Below, in pieces: positions 16,560 to 25,715 of a stretch of DNA of 64,000 nucleotides; the stretch's first letter is position 1; each line of letters begins with the position of its first letter. This DNA is from Anaerolineaceae bacterium (GTDB lineage Bacteria > Chloroflexota > Anaerolineae > Anaerolineales > Anaerolineaceae). Under the pieces are notes generated by a model. It was not told where the DNA came from and did no database searches. It saw nothing but the letters and a program-made list of their open reading frames with translations. The stretch lies in NCBI GenBank assembly GCA_030653365.1, contig JAURZL010000006.1, positions 105,481 to 169,480 of the forward strand, read 5' to 3'. Both the position numbers and the translations under genes were made by a program.

Positions 16560-17666
16560 ATGTCAGAACTAAGTGTTAAAGTCCCGGTCAATACATTGGT
16601 CGAATTTATGCTGAATGCCCTGGCTGCGATGGGGATTTCCGATGAAGATGCCAAAATCATTGCAGACGTCATCATTACATCTGACTTTTTTGGAGTGCGT
16701 TCACATGGTATCGCTCATCTCAAGATGTATTACGAACGCATCAAAAAGGGATTACAACTACCGAAGACAAAAATCACCATTGTAAAAGACACGCCGACAA
16801 CAGCCGTCCTGGATGGTGGGAATGGTATGGGGATGGTCATCGGTCATCATGCTATGAAAATTGCCATCGAAAAAGCTAAGCAAAATGGACTTGGAGCCGT
16901 GGCAGTACGCAATTCAAGTCATTACGGTGTCGCTGGATATTATCCTTTGATGGCTGTGAAGGAAGGTATGGTTGGTTTAAGCGTGACGAATGCACATCCA
17001 TCCATCGCCCCAACCTTTGGGGTCAAGCCTATGCTTGGTACCAATCCCATTGCAGTTGCTGCTCCAACGGATGAGGCATTCCCTTACATGTTTGACGCCG
17101 CCACTTCGGTAATCCCACGCGGCAAGATCGAAGTCTATTCACGCGCTAACAAACCACTCCCTGTAGGATGGGTCATCAACCAGGATGGTGTCTCAGCTAC
17201 AGAAAGCAATAACATGATCAAGGAAATGGATCTTGGACACGTGGCATTGCTCCCCGTGGGTGGGCTTGGTGAGATGTTTGGCGGACATAAAGGTTATGGT
17301 CTGGCAACCATGGTGGAGATTTTCTCGGCGGCTTTCCAGGATGGCACGTATCTGTGGGGTTTGACCGATGAAGATGCGGAAGGGAATTCTCAATTCTTGC
17401 GCATTGGCCACTTTTTTATGGCTATAAATATTGAAAATTTTATTCCTTTGGCGACTTTCAAAAAGATCACCGGAAATATCATGCGCGATCTACGCAGTTC
17501 ACCCATTTCACCTGAGCAATCCCAAATCTTTACAGCCGGAGAAAAGGAATACCTCAATACTCAAAAAGTTTTGGCTGAGGGTGTAGAAATACCACCTGCT
17601 GTGCAAAAAAATCTACTAACATTGCAAGCTGAATTAGGCCTTTCCAAGGTTAATTTGGGTTTCTAA
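16560..17666 (+). CDS. Malate/L-lactate dehydrogenase (Ldh_2/YlbC) family NAD(P)-dependent oxidoreductase
   Basis: About 368 residues. DFFGVRSHGIAHLKMYYERIKKG near the start, VAVRNSSHYGVAGYYPLMA and the stretch around PMLGTNPIAVAAPT are the Ldh_2 hallmarks, including the catalytic His in SSHYG. Relatives oxidise L-malate, L-lactate, L-sulfolactate or ureidoglycolate, so it would take the L form of the hydroxyacid while GlcDF takes the D form. GGAG lies 6 bases before the ATG at 16560, better than a TTG 12 bases upstream. It is the last gene of the operon, before a strong terminator. Confidence 0.9.
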   Translation: MSELSVKVPVNTLVEFMLNALAAMGISDEDAKIIADVIITSDFFGVRSHGIAHLKMYYERIKKGLQLPKTKITIVKDTPTTAVLDGGNGMGMVIGHHAMKIAIEKAKQNGLGAVAVRNSSHYGVAGYYPLMAVKEGMVGLSVTNAHPSIAPTFGVKPMLGTNPIAVAAPTDEAFPYMFDAATSVIPRGKIEVYSRANKPLPVGWVINQDGVSATESNNMIKEMDLGHVALLPVGGLGEMFGGHKGYGLATMVEIFSAAFQDGTYLWGLTDEDAEGNSQFLRIGHFFMAINIENFIPLATFKKITGNIMRDLRSSPISPEQSQIFTAGEKEYLNTQKVLAEGVEIPPAVQKNLLTLQAELGLSKVNLGF

Positions 17667-17705
17667 AAAGACTAATTTACTTTGTTATTTGTAGAAAAAC
17701 AAAAA

Positions 17706-17735
17706 ACACCAGGGCTAATATTGATTCCCTGGTGT
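17706..17735. terminator. Bidirectional rho-independent terminator
   Basis: A perfect 9-bp stem, ACACCAGGG (17706-17714) and CCCTGGTGT (17727-17735), lies between two convergent genes. On the minus strand it is followed by TTTTTTGTTTTT, making it a classic terminator for the IclR gene. On the plus strand it can also end the dehydrogenase operon. Confidence 0.85.
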
Positions 17736-17753
17736 AGAAGTTTAAAGTGTAAT

Positions 17754-18524
17754 TTATTGTCCATAACCCATGCGCTGGGAGATCGATAATGCAGCTTTTT
17801 TGAACGCTGCAGCAATATCAGTTATTCGTTCTGGCGTCATGCGGCTAATAGGACTGGGACTACCGATGGCTGCCACAATCCTACCCTTACGATTATATAT
17901 AGGAGCAGCAATTGCACATACGCCAAGTTCCAACTCCTCGTAGTCAACTGCATAACCATTCTTTCGAATCACTTCAAATTGCTTGCGTAATTCGTTTACA
18001 CTGACGACTGTATTATCCGTATTCTTAGTTAAAGGTTGCTTTAATATTGCATCCAATTCAGACTCTGGCAGGTGCGATAAAAATAATTTTCCACTGGCAG
18101 TGCAATAGGCTGGCAACCTTTGACCAACTGCAGCCGAGATTGTAAGGGCATGATTTCCTCTAATAATTTCGATGTAGAATACTTTCCCCTGGTCAAAGAC
18201 ACTTAAATCACAGGTTTCATCCCATATTTCAACCAATTCCTTCATGTATGGAAGAGCTTCCCGGCGCAAATCCATTCGCTGAATAACTTTGAATCCCAAA
18301 CTTGCGAGTTCCTTACCCAGGCGATATTTCTGTCCCTCTTCTAACCACTCGAGGTAACCATGATTTACTAGCGTTGTTACAATTCTGTAAGCAGTTGCTT
18401 TATGAAGGTTAGCAACCAGTGCAATTTCAGATATTCCCCGCTCAGGATGATCGTTATCGAAACATGCCAAAATATTAAGTGCTCGTTCTACTGCACGAAC
18501 GTTGTAATCGGTTGGATCTTTCAT
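17754..18524 (-). CDS. IclR-family transcriptional regulator
   Basis: 256 residues. The N-terminal winged helix-turn-helix (about 8-70: VERALNILACFDNDHPERGISEIA, then LHKATAYRIVTTLVNHGYLE) is followed by the IclR effector domain ending AAIGSPSPISRMTPERI. IclR proteins bind small organic acids and usually repress degradation operons. It sits convergent to the racemase/dehydrogenase operon and is the only IclR gene in view. I propose that it binds the composite GTTTC/GAAAC elements upstream of the three catabolic operons. None of these elements precedes its own gene. Confidence 0.92.
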   Translation of the reverse strand: MKDPTDYNVRAVERALNILACFDNDHPERGISEIALVANLHKATAYRIVTTLVNHGYLEWLEEGQKYRLGKELASLGFKVIQRMDLRREALPYMKELVEIWDETCDLSVFDQGKVFYIEIIRGNHALTISAAVGQRLPAYCTASGKLFLSHLPESELDAILKQPLTKNTDNTVVSVNELRKQFEVIRKNGYAVDYEELELGVCAIAAPIYNRKGRIVAAIGSPSPISRMTPERITDIAAAFKKAALSISQRMGYGQ

Positions 18525-18720
18525 AATCTAACTTTTTCTCGCTTATGGGATAAGGATTTTCCAAGTTTATTAATTATAATCTAAAAAGATTCAAATTATT
18601 AAACAAACAATCCAATTAATGAAGAAATCCAACGTATTTACTCGTTGGTATCCTTCGCTTATCATGGTTGAGTTCAGGTTTATGAAGGCAGTCAGCATTC
18701 AGTGAAAAAGGAACCGTCAA
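18525..18720. other. Intergenic region upstream of the IclR gene
   Basis: This is an AT-rich spacer between the IclR start and the end of the LysR gene. I find neither the composite operator nor a clear terminator in it. Confidence 0.3.
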
Positions 18721-19614
18721 TCAATTATTTTGTTGCTCGTTCAAATTGTGCCGTAAAAAATCAACGAAGATTTCCGCTGACTTGGGAAGTTTTTTATTCT
18801 TTTGCCAAACAAGTACGATATTGCAGTCAATTATTTTATCTAATGTTATAGATAAAACATCAGGATGATTATGGTATTCATATACTTTGGATGGCATTAA
18901 AGCAATACCGATGTTTGCTCCTACCAAACTGAATACGCTAACTTTACGATGACTTGAATAAAATATCGTTGGCGTAAAACCTGCTTTTTGACATACTTCC
19001 ATATTTAATTTACGTAAATCGGTCACCTTGTCAAATACAATGAAATTGTCATTGGAAAGTTCATGCAAAGATATTGAAGTTCTGTCTGCGTACCGATTCT
19101 TCTTTGATACCATCACCATTAGTTTATCTTTGCAGATTTCTACGGTGGCGTATTTTTCTTCGTTAATAAAATTATGACGAGTGATAGCCAGATCAAATCT
19201 TCCCTCATCCAAAGAAGATAAGATATTTAGGCCATCCGTTTCTTCAAGGTCGAATGAGATATTTGGATAAGCATTACTAAATTCAGCAAAATGAGAAGCG
19301 ATCCCATATTCTGGGATAATTGGAATCACTGCGATATCAAATGTATCTGCGTTTGACTTGTATGATTTTAGCTCAAAGATCATGTTTTGGTTCAGCGCTT
19401 TAAACTTATGTGCATAGTCCAAAAATGCTTCACCAGCACTTGTCAAGCTTACTTTTCGCTTACTTCGATCAAATAATGAAACACCAATCTCCTTTTCCAG
19501 ATCTATGATCTGTTTTGAAAGTGAAGATTGGGAAATAAAATGATCATCAGCAGCTGCCGAAAAGCTGCCTTTTTCCACAATTGATATAAAGTAAATGATT
19601 TGACGAATTTCCAC
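18721..19614 (-). CDS. LysR-family transcriptional regulator
   Basis: 297 residues. The N-terminal LysR helix-turn-helix reads IYFISIVEKGSFSAAADDHFISQSSLSKQIIDLEKEIGVSLFDRSKR, followed by the periplasmic-binding-like effector domain (about 90-290). It probably starts at a GTG. It is transcribed away from the sugar-type ABC operon starting at 19755, the usual geometry for a LysR protein controlling its neighbour. An ATCAAT/ATTGAT repeat near 19618-19644 in the shared gap is a candidate site. The inducer is unknown. Confidence 0.92.
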   Translation of the reverse strand: MEIRQIIYFISIVEKGSFSAAADDHFISQSSLSKQIIDLEKEIGVSLFDRSKRKVSLTSAGEAFLDYAHKFKALNQNMIFELKSYKSNADTFDIAVIPIIPEYGIASHFAEFSNAYPNISFDLEETDGLNILSSLDEGRFDLAITRHNFINEEKYATVEICKDKLMVMVSKKNRYADRTSISLHELSNDNFIVFDKVTDLRKLNMEVCQKAGFTPTIFYSSHRKVSVFSLVGANIGIALMPSKVYEYHNHPDVLSITLDKIIDCNIVLVWQKNKKLPKSAEIFVDFLRHNLNEQQNN

Positions 19615-19754
19615 AATATCAATCTATTCCTATTTCGAATTGATTGTAGCACAAAACGAATTGCTGATGAACTAACCAAAGTGTTACGCTAATTTTATCA
19701 ATCCTGCAGACGATATGCAGAAAAATATATAGTGGATGGAAAAGGAGTGAGCAT

Positions 19755-20933
19755 ATGAAGAAATTTGTTATTTTAATTCTATTAATTGCCTTGGTGTTAG
19801 TATCGGCGTGTTCTACTGCAGAAAAGACCTCACCACCAGACGCAGAGGTACCATCAGCAGCTGAATCTCAAGGAAAAGAGACTATTGCAGTTTGCTTGCC
19901 AGCACTGGACAATCCTTTAATGTTGGCAATTCAAGACACATTCAAGAATGGGTTTGGGACTGAATATGATGTTCAAGTTGCCAGCGCTGATGGAAGCGCT
20001 GTTAACCAGGCGACGCAGGTTGAAAATTTCACAGCTATGAATGTGAAACTCATGGTTGTTATGGCTGTAGAAGCTTCAAGCCTTGTTCCGAAGTTAGTCG
20101 CAGCCCGTCAGGCAGGCATTGTGGTGATGGTGATCGGCGGGGATCCTGGCGATCCTGAATCATACGACAGTGTGATGATGATGAATCAGTTTCTGTCAGG
20201 TTATTATGAAGCTTATATGGCAAAAGAATGGGTTAACAAAACCTTCCCCGATGCTCCTGATGGTTCAATTCAAACAGTAATTTTTGAATCCACCCTAAAC
20301 ACTGAAGCAACCAACCGTTCTGATGGGATGAAAATGATTGCTGAACCATATATGAAAAATGTAAATGGTGAGTATATTGATTCGTCTGGTGCCACTGTAA
20401 CAGATGCCAACAAAGTTGCCAATCCTGCTTTTTCTTCGAAAGTAAAAGTTGTGCAAACTGTTCAAGCTGAGATGTTCCAGGCTGGGCAGACTGCAATGCA
20501 AAATGTATTAGCTACCAATCCTGATGTAAAGCTGGTTTTAGCATATGCTGGCGATGGTGGTATGGGCGCGTCACAAGCCATCGTTGATGAATTTGCGAAA
20601 GGTTCTAATCTGAGCGTTATCAAGGACTTGAATCAAATAGCTGTATTTGGTGTTGGAATGATCGGTGCAGAAGGTCCTGCAGTTCTCGATTCAGGGTCAA
20701 ACAAAACTGTTTTCCGAGGCACTATTCGTTTTGGCGGTGATCTAGTTGGCAGGACAAATGAAATTGTTGCAAAAATGCTTAAGGGAGATATCACGAAAGT
20801 GATTTATGATCCACTCGACATTGTTACTCTTGTTGATGGAAAATTGATGGCGCAACCGATTTTGGACACAGAAGTGTTCCAAGTACCAACTACGCCGTTA
20901 GAAGAAGTCAAGTTGGGACCTCCCCCTGGATAA
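19755..20933 (+). CDS. Sugar-type ABC transporter substrate-binding lipoprotein
   Basis: 392 residues. The signal peptide ends in the lipobox VSAC and is followed by an Ala/Pro/Glu linker. ETIAVCLPALDNPLMLAIQDTFKNG opens a type 1 periplasmic-binding fold of the ribose/xylose class (Peripla_BP_4), and GDPGDPESYDSVMMMNQ is in the hinge and ligand region. AGGAG lies about 8 bases before the ATG. It is first in an operon with a two-domain ATPase and one permease, the layout of ribose-type importers. The ligand is unknown. Confidence 0.9.
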   Translation: MKKFVILILLIALVLVSACSTAEKTSPPDAEVPSAAESQGKETIAVCLPALDNPLMLAIQDTFKNGFGTEYDVQVASADGSAVNQATQVENFTAMNVKLMVVMAVEASSLVPKLVAARQAGIVVMVIGGDPGDPESYDSVMMMNQFLSGYYEAYMAKEWVNKTFPDAPDGSIQTVIFESTLNTEATNRSDGMKMIAEPYMKNVNGEYIDSSGATVTDANKVANPAFSSKVKVVQTVQAEMFQAGQTAMQNVLATNPDVKLVLAYAGDGGMGASQAIVDEFAKGSNLSVIKDLNQIAVFGVGMIGAEGPAVLDSGSNKTVFRGTIRFGGDLVGRTNEIVAKMLKGDITKVIYDPLDIVTLVDGKLMAQPILDTEVFQVPTTPLEEVKLGPPPG

Positions 20934-21091
20934 TCCATTGGCCCCAAGCTTGATAAAATGAGAAGGTACGATCCCCGGCAAACCAACTTATCCAAAATTT
21001 TAATATAGATAATGATTTGACATATGGGTTGGGGTAAAGACTTAAAAGGATTTCCTCAACCCATTAATTAACTCCTCGTGGAGATTTATTA

Positions 21092-22576
21092 ATGAGTAAC
21101 GTACTCTTATCACTAAGAAATATAACCAAAACATATCCAGGTGTTGTGGCATTGAACAATTTTTCAATGGATTTCACGAAGGGGGAAGTCCATGCCCTAT
21201 TAGGTGAAAATGGGGCAGGAAAATCAACTTTAATAAAAATTATTTCAGGAGCAATTGAAGCAGATGCAGGAGAAATCATATTTGACAATAATAATTACTC
21301 AAAAATGACCCCTTCAATGGCAAGAAGCCTCGGAATTGAAGTAATTTACCAGGAATTCAGTCTTGTAGAATCGTTATCTGTTGCCCATAATATATTTTTG
21401 GGTGAAGGCTCAGGATTTTTCACTGACATAAAGGCTTTACGTAAAAAAGTTACATCAATATTTGCAGATATGGGTGTCGATATTGATACTTCTGCAATTG
21501 TGAGAACTTTGAGCCCAGCAAAAAAACAATTAGTTGAAATTGCGAAATCAATCTCTCGTAATGCCAAGATCTTAATCATGGATGAACCAAGTGCACCACT
21601 AAGTGCATCGGAAGTTGAAACCATGTTCAAAATTATTACTAAATTAAGAAACAATGATGTAACTGTTATTTACATTTCTCACCGCATTGAAGAATTATTT
21701 AAAATTTCAGACCGGGTCACGGTAATGCGCGACGGTCGATATGTGGATACTTTGATTACGAAAACAACCAATCGCAAGGAATTGATAAATTTAGAAGTCG
21801 GTCGGGAATTAAAGGAATACTATCCTCAAAGGTCGGTCGCTCTTTCAGATATCGTGCTAGAGGTCAAAAATTTATCCAGCAATGGCAATGAAGATATTTC
21901 CTTTACATTGCAAAAAGGTGAGATTTTGGGGGTTGCCGGCCTGGTAGGTTCAGGCAGGACAGAAATGGCTAATGTAATTTTTGGTGCTACTCAAAAAGAT
22001 AATGGAGAAATTTTAATAAATGGATCAATTGCCAATATCAATTCCCCGAGTAAGGCAATCCAATACGGCATTGGATTAATACCTGAAGATCGAAAAAATC
22101 ACGGGTGTATATTAAATGCGAATATCAGGTTTAATGTATCCTTATCAGTTTTTGATAAATATTCTAATTGGATTATTTTAGATTCGAAGAAAATCAATAA
22201 AGTTGTCAATTTCTATTCTCAAAGATTAAATATAAGAAGCCCCTCTCTTCAACAGAGTGTCCGAAATTTATCCGGCGGCAATCAACAAAAAGTCGTTTTA
22301 GCCAAAACTCTCGCAGCAGACACAAATATCCTGATTTTTGATGAGCCGACACGTGGTATTGATGTAGGTGCTAAACAGGAAATCTATAATTTAATGGTTG
22401 ATCTGGTCAATCAGGGGAAATCTATTATTATGATCTCCTCAGAGATGGAAGAACTCCTGGGAATGTCGGATCGGCTAATCGTACTTTCTGAAGGCAGATT
22501 AATGGGAGAAGTATTAAAAGAAAATTTCGATCAAAGATATGTCATAGAATTAGCATCAGGTAACAAGTTATCCTAA
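21092..22576 (+). CDS. Sugar ABC transporter ATP-binding protein with two ATPase domains (RbsA/MglA type)
   Basis: 494 residues with tandem ABC domains. Domain 1 has Walker A GENGAGKST (about 37-45). Its signature region reads LSPAKKQLVEIAKS, a degenerate form of LSxxxxQ. Walker B is ILIMDEPSAPLS. Domain 2 has the modified Walker A GLVGSGRTE, a canonical LSGGNQQKVVLAK signature and FDEPTRGIDVG. One canonical and one degenerate site is normal for RbsA-type proteins. It is followed closely by the permease gene. Confidence 0.95.
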   Translation: MSNVLLSLRNITKTYPGVVALNNFSMDFTKGEVHALLGENGAGKSTLIKIISGAIEADAGEIIFDNNNYSKMTPSMARSLGIEVIYQEFSLVESLSVAHNIFLGEGSGFFTDIKALRKKVTSIFADMGVDIDTSAIVRTLSPAKKQLVEIAKSISRNAKILIMDEPSAPLSASEVETMFKIITKLRNNDVTVIYISHRIEELFKISDRVTVMRDGRYVDTLITKTTNRKELINLEVGRELKEYYPQRSVALSDIVLEVKNLSSNGNEDISFTLQKGEILGVAGLVGSGRTEMANVIFGATQKDNGEILINGSIANINSPSKAIQYGIGLIPEDRKNHGCILNANIRFNVSLSVFDKYSNWIILDSKKINKVVNFYSQRLNIRSPSLQQSVRNLSGGNQQKVVLAKTLAADTNILIFDEPTRGIDVGAKQEIYNLMVDLVNQGKSIIMISSEMEELLGMSDRLIVLSEGRLMGEVLKENFDQRYVIELASGNKLS

Positions 22577-22587
22577 TTGAGGTGATT

Positions 22588-23583
22588 ATGCCTAAGTTAA
22601 ACCTTAGCGGATTAAAAAAGTATACGATTATTTTTATCTTGTTCTTATTAATTTTATTTTTTTCCACAACCAGTCCATATTTTATTACATTAAGGAACCT
22701 GGTTAATATTATTACGCAAAATACCTATTTCATCATTGGCGCTGTCGGTCTTTCATTTGTCATGATTGGTGGAGGGATTGATCTTTCAGTCGGCTATCAA
22801 ATGTCTCTAGTCGGGGTAGTAACTGCGATGTGCATGACTGTTTTTCACCTCCCGGTATGGATTTCTATCAGCCTTGGATTAATTTTAGGAACAATCCTTG
22901 GGTTGATTAATGGACTAATCGTTACAAATATCAAGGTATTCCCTTTAATTGTTACCCTTGCAACTAGTATGTTATTCCAGGGTGCATCGTATTTAATTTC
23001 TAAAGCCCAAACATTTCGTAATTATCCAGATTCTTTCCTTTGGTTAACAAAAGGAAAGATTTTAGGATTACCTTTTGATGTATTCCTGACGATAATTGTT
23101 GTCCTTTTAGCCAGTTTTGTCTATTCAAAAACAAATTATGGATGGAAAGTACTGGCTTTAGGAGGAAATGAAGAAGCATCCAGACTTGCTGGTATAAAAA
23201 CCAAATCAATCAAGGTATCCGTGTACGCTCTATGCGGATTTATCTTTGCGATAGCCACGATGATTATGATCTCCAAATCCAATACCACTGCTTCTAATTT
23301 TGGACCAGGTACTGAATTTACTGTTCTTACCGCAGCTATTGTGGGTGGCATCAGTTTTATGGGTGGTGAAGGGAATATGCTTGGTTTGGTAACCGGTGTA
23401 TTTATACTGGCAGTTCTGGGAAATGGTATGCAACTTGCAGGCTGGGGTACCTACGCGCAATATATCGTAAGAGGTTTAATACTGCTTGGTGCAGTGGCAT
23501 TCGATGAATATCAGAGAACAAACAGAAATCTTGGACATAAACATAAGCAAGATTCTCAACAAACGGATTCTAAAAAAGCGTAA
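22588..23583 (+). CDS. Sugar ABC transporter permease (RbsC type)
   Basis: About 331 residues with eight or more hydrophobic segments. GGGIDLSVGYQMSLVGVV (about 55-75) and GGNEEASRLAGIKTKSIKVSVYALCG (coupling loop) are diagnostic of the BPD_transp_2 family (RbsC/XylH). GAGGTG lies 5 bases before the ATG at 22588, so the GTG at 22582 is less likely. The C-terminal tail is basic and polar. It forms a homodimeric channel with the upstream ATPase. Confidence 0.93.
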   Translation: MPKLNLSGLKKYTIIFILFLLILFFSTTSPYFITLRNLVNIITQNTYFIIGAVGLSFVMIGGGIDLSVGYQMSLVGVVTAMCMTVFHLPVWISISLGLILGTILGLINGLIVTNIKVFPLIVTLATSMLFQGASYLISKAQTFRNYPDSFLWLTKGKILGLPFDVFLTIIVVLLASFVYSKTNYGWKVLALGGNEEASRLAGIKTKSIKVSVYALCGFIFAIATMIMISKSNTTASNFGPGTEFTVLTAAIVGGISFMGGEGNMLGLVTGVFILAVLGNGMQLAGWGTYAQYIVRGLILLGAVAFDEYQRTNRNLGHKHKQDSQQTDSKKA

Positions 23584-23610
23584 AAAAGGATTATTGAGAG
23601 GAATATAGCC

Positions 23611-24525
23611 ATGAAACACTTAAATAATTATGAAACTGTAAATGAAAAGTTTTTTGATATACCTTCTGCAGACGTAACCCATGTCAAACGAAAATGGCTG
23701 GATTTGCAATATGCCAAATTATCCCCCGCTCATCTACTTGATATCTATTTGCCTGAAAATGGCGATGGACCTTTTCCTGTTATCGTGCACATCCACGGCG
23801 GTGGATTTGAAATTGGGGATAAACGCGATATACACTTGTTGCCTTTGCTAAAAGGATTGGAACACGGATACTCAATTGTCAGTGTAAATTATCGCCTGAG
23901 CGGAGAAGCGAAGTTTCCAGCTGGCTTACAAGATATCAAGGCGGCCATTCGTTGGATAAAAGCGAACAGCAAAACATATCATCTGGATGAGAATCACATT
24001 GCCGCTTTCGGGGGATCATCCGGGGGTAATTTTGCAGCCATGATCTGTCTGACAAATCTGGTGACTGAATTTGATGATATCAGCTTGGGCAATTCGGAAA
24101 ATCCCTGCAATGTTCAAGCCGCTGTGGATTGGTTTGGTCCAACGGATTTCATAAAAATGGATGATCAACTTGCAGATAACGGCTTTGGTCCTGGTCACCA
24201 TGATGAGATAGATTCCCCAGAATCAAAGTATCTTGGGGATAAAATCTCAAAAGTGCCATTGCTGGTTGAGCTTGCCAATCCCATGACTTATATCCATGAA
24301 AAAATGCCCCCTATTTTGATTCAGCATGGACGTCTTGATACATTGGTTCCTGTACAACAGTCGATGATATTTGTGGAAAAACTGCAAATATATGTCAGTA
24401 AAGACCGCTTTGAGTTTGATATTTTAGAAGGTGCAGGCCATGGTGATCCGTTGTTTGAGACCGATGAGAACATGGAACGGGTTTTTACCTTCCTTGATAA
24501 ACATCTAAAAAATACTACTAAGTAG
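23611..24525 (+). CDS. Alpha/beta hydrolase (HSL/BD-FAE-type esterase)
   Basis: 304 residues with no signal peptide, so cytoplasmic. HGGG (62-65) is the oxyanion-hole motif, GGSSG (134-138) carries the nucleophile S136, the acid is the Asp in HGRLDTL, and the His is in GAGHGDP near the C-terminus. It is the fourth gene of the sugar-importer operon (GAGAGG ribosome site, 27-base gap). It probably removes acetyl or other ester groups from the imported compound, an inference from position. Confidence 0.88.
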   Translation: MKHLNNYETVNEKFFDIPSADVTHVKRKWLDLQYAKLSPAHLLDIYLPENGDGPFPVIVHIHGGGFEIGDKRDIHLLPLLKGLEHGYSIVSVNYRLSGEAKFPAGLQDIKAAIRWIKANSKTYHLDENHIAAFGGSSGGNFAAMICLTNLVTEFDDISLGNSENPCNVQAAVDWFGPTDFIKMDDQLADNGFGPGHHDEIDSPESKYLGDKISKVPLLVELANPMTYIHEKMPPILIQHGRLDTLVPVQQSMIFVEKLQIYVSKDRFEFDILEGAGHGDPLFETDENMERVFTFLDKHLKNTTK

Positions 24526-24684
24526 CGTATCGATATTTTATCTTCCTCGCTACCAGCATGCATCGATGAAATATGTAAAAGTGATTGATCAAACAAGAAT
24601 TTGATTTGCAGGTTTATTTTTCAATTTTAAGATGAATTAATAAAAGCCATATGATTCATTTACATGTTTAAAAGTAACATAAGT

Positions 24685-24882
24685 TTATTGATAATTCGCT
24701 AATTCATCATCGTCCACAAAAATTATTGCGTCCGAAGGGCAATTGCGTTCACAGGTGCCACATTCTACACATATATTCACATCAATAAATGCTTTTGTTT
24801 CCGTCTCTGTAATTGCTTCACTCTCACAACCTGAAATGCAGGCACCACAAAGACAGCATTCATCAGTCACAACGTATGGCAT
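24685..24882 (-). CDS. 2[4Fe-4S] ferredoxin
   Basis: 65 residues with two clusters, C9-x2-C12-x2-C15-x3-C19 and C38-x2-C41-x2-C44-x3-C48-P. The Pro normally after the fourth Cys is replaced by Glu in the first cluster. The C-terminus is acidic. GGAG precedes the ATG. It is the last gene of the nitroreductase/CoA-transferase operon and may serve as electron carrier for enzymes of the regulon, such as the aldehyde oxidoreductase. Confidence 0.93.
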   Translation of the reverse strand: MPYVVTDECCLCGACISGCESEAITETETKAFIDVNICVECGTCERNCPSDAIIFVDDDELANYQ

Positions 24883-24920
24883 AATTTTCTCCTAATCTAC
24901 TTATAATAAAATCGCGAATT

Positions 24921-25697
24921 TTAAACACCTGCGTAATCTTTATTCGGATCAATCTCATAACGAATCAAGCGGACTTGCTCAGCAGTGGGTGGAGCGGTGA
25001 AAGGCAGATTGGCTGGAACGATAGGCTTAAAATTCATATTGGCCAATACATCATCCAGGGTTGTGTTCGGGTGAATAGATACCAGTCGCATGCACTTACT
25101 CTCAGGCTCAAAATCAAATATCGCTTTATCCGTAATCACCCGGCTCGGCCCACCACGCAGTCCGAGTTTTTCGCGTTGATCTCCACCACCCAGATAGCCC
25201 GGATTGGTTAAAAAACAGACTGTTTCATTAAGTTTTCGGACTTCATGACGGATGGTGATTACTGTTCGTTTAGCATTGGAAGCAATATCATTTCCACCAC
25301 CACTACCAGTAAACCGGCGGAACTTGCCATTTGGATCACCAAGTAGTGTAGTATTTATATTTCCATACATATCGATTTCCAACGCTCCCAGGAACCCTAC
25401 ATCAATCAGGCCTTTATGTAATACAGTACCGAGCATATCAACAAAACTGGTATGAATGGTTGCCCGATACCAAATACGTGGATCGGAGAGGCCATGGACA
25501 CCAACCTCTAGCGGTTCAGGATCAACAACACCTAGCTCGAAAAGAATTGTCATATGGGGAGCATGGGTACGCTTGGCCAGAAATGCTGAGACAACGGGTA
25601 ACCCTAGCCCTACACCCACGATCTCGCCGTTTTTCAACTCACGAGCCCCAGCGGCTGCCATTAGTTCAAAGGGGGAATAATCAAGGTCATTGTTCAT
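24921..25697 (-). CDS. CoA-transferase subunit B (glutaconate CoA-transferase type)
   Basis: 258 residues of the class I CoA-transferase beta fold. E54 in ILFELGVVD sits where the catalytic glutamate of Acidaminococcus GctB lies, and GGGNDIASNAKRTV matches the family. It pairs with the subunit A gene 18 bases upstream. Class I enzymes move CoA from acetyl-CoA or succinyl-CoA to a carboxylic acid through a glutamyl-CoA thioester. The acceptor acid is unknown; the operon's shared operator suggests the acid made by the hydroxyacid regulon. Confidence 0.88.
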   Translation of the reverse strand: MNNDLDYSPFELMAAAGARELKNGEIVGVGLGLPVVSAFLAKRTHAPHMTILFELGVVDPEPLEVGVHGLSDPRIWYRATIHTSFVDMLGTVLHKGLIDVGFLGALEIDMYGNINTTLLGDPNGKFRRFTGSGGGNDIASNAKRTVITIRHEVRKLNETVCFLTNPGYLGGGDQREKLGLRGGPSRVITDKAIFDFEPESKCMRLVSIHPNTTLDDVLANMNFKPIVPANLPFTAPPTAEQVRLIRYEIDPNKDYAGV

Positions 25698-25715
25698 TGG
25701 TCATCTCTCTGGTTT

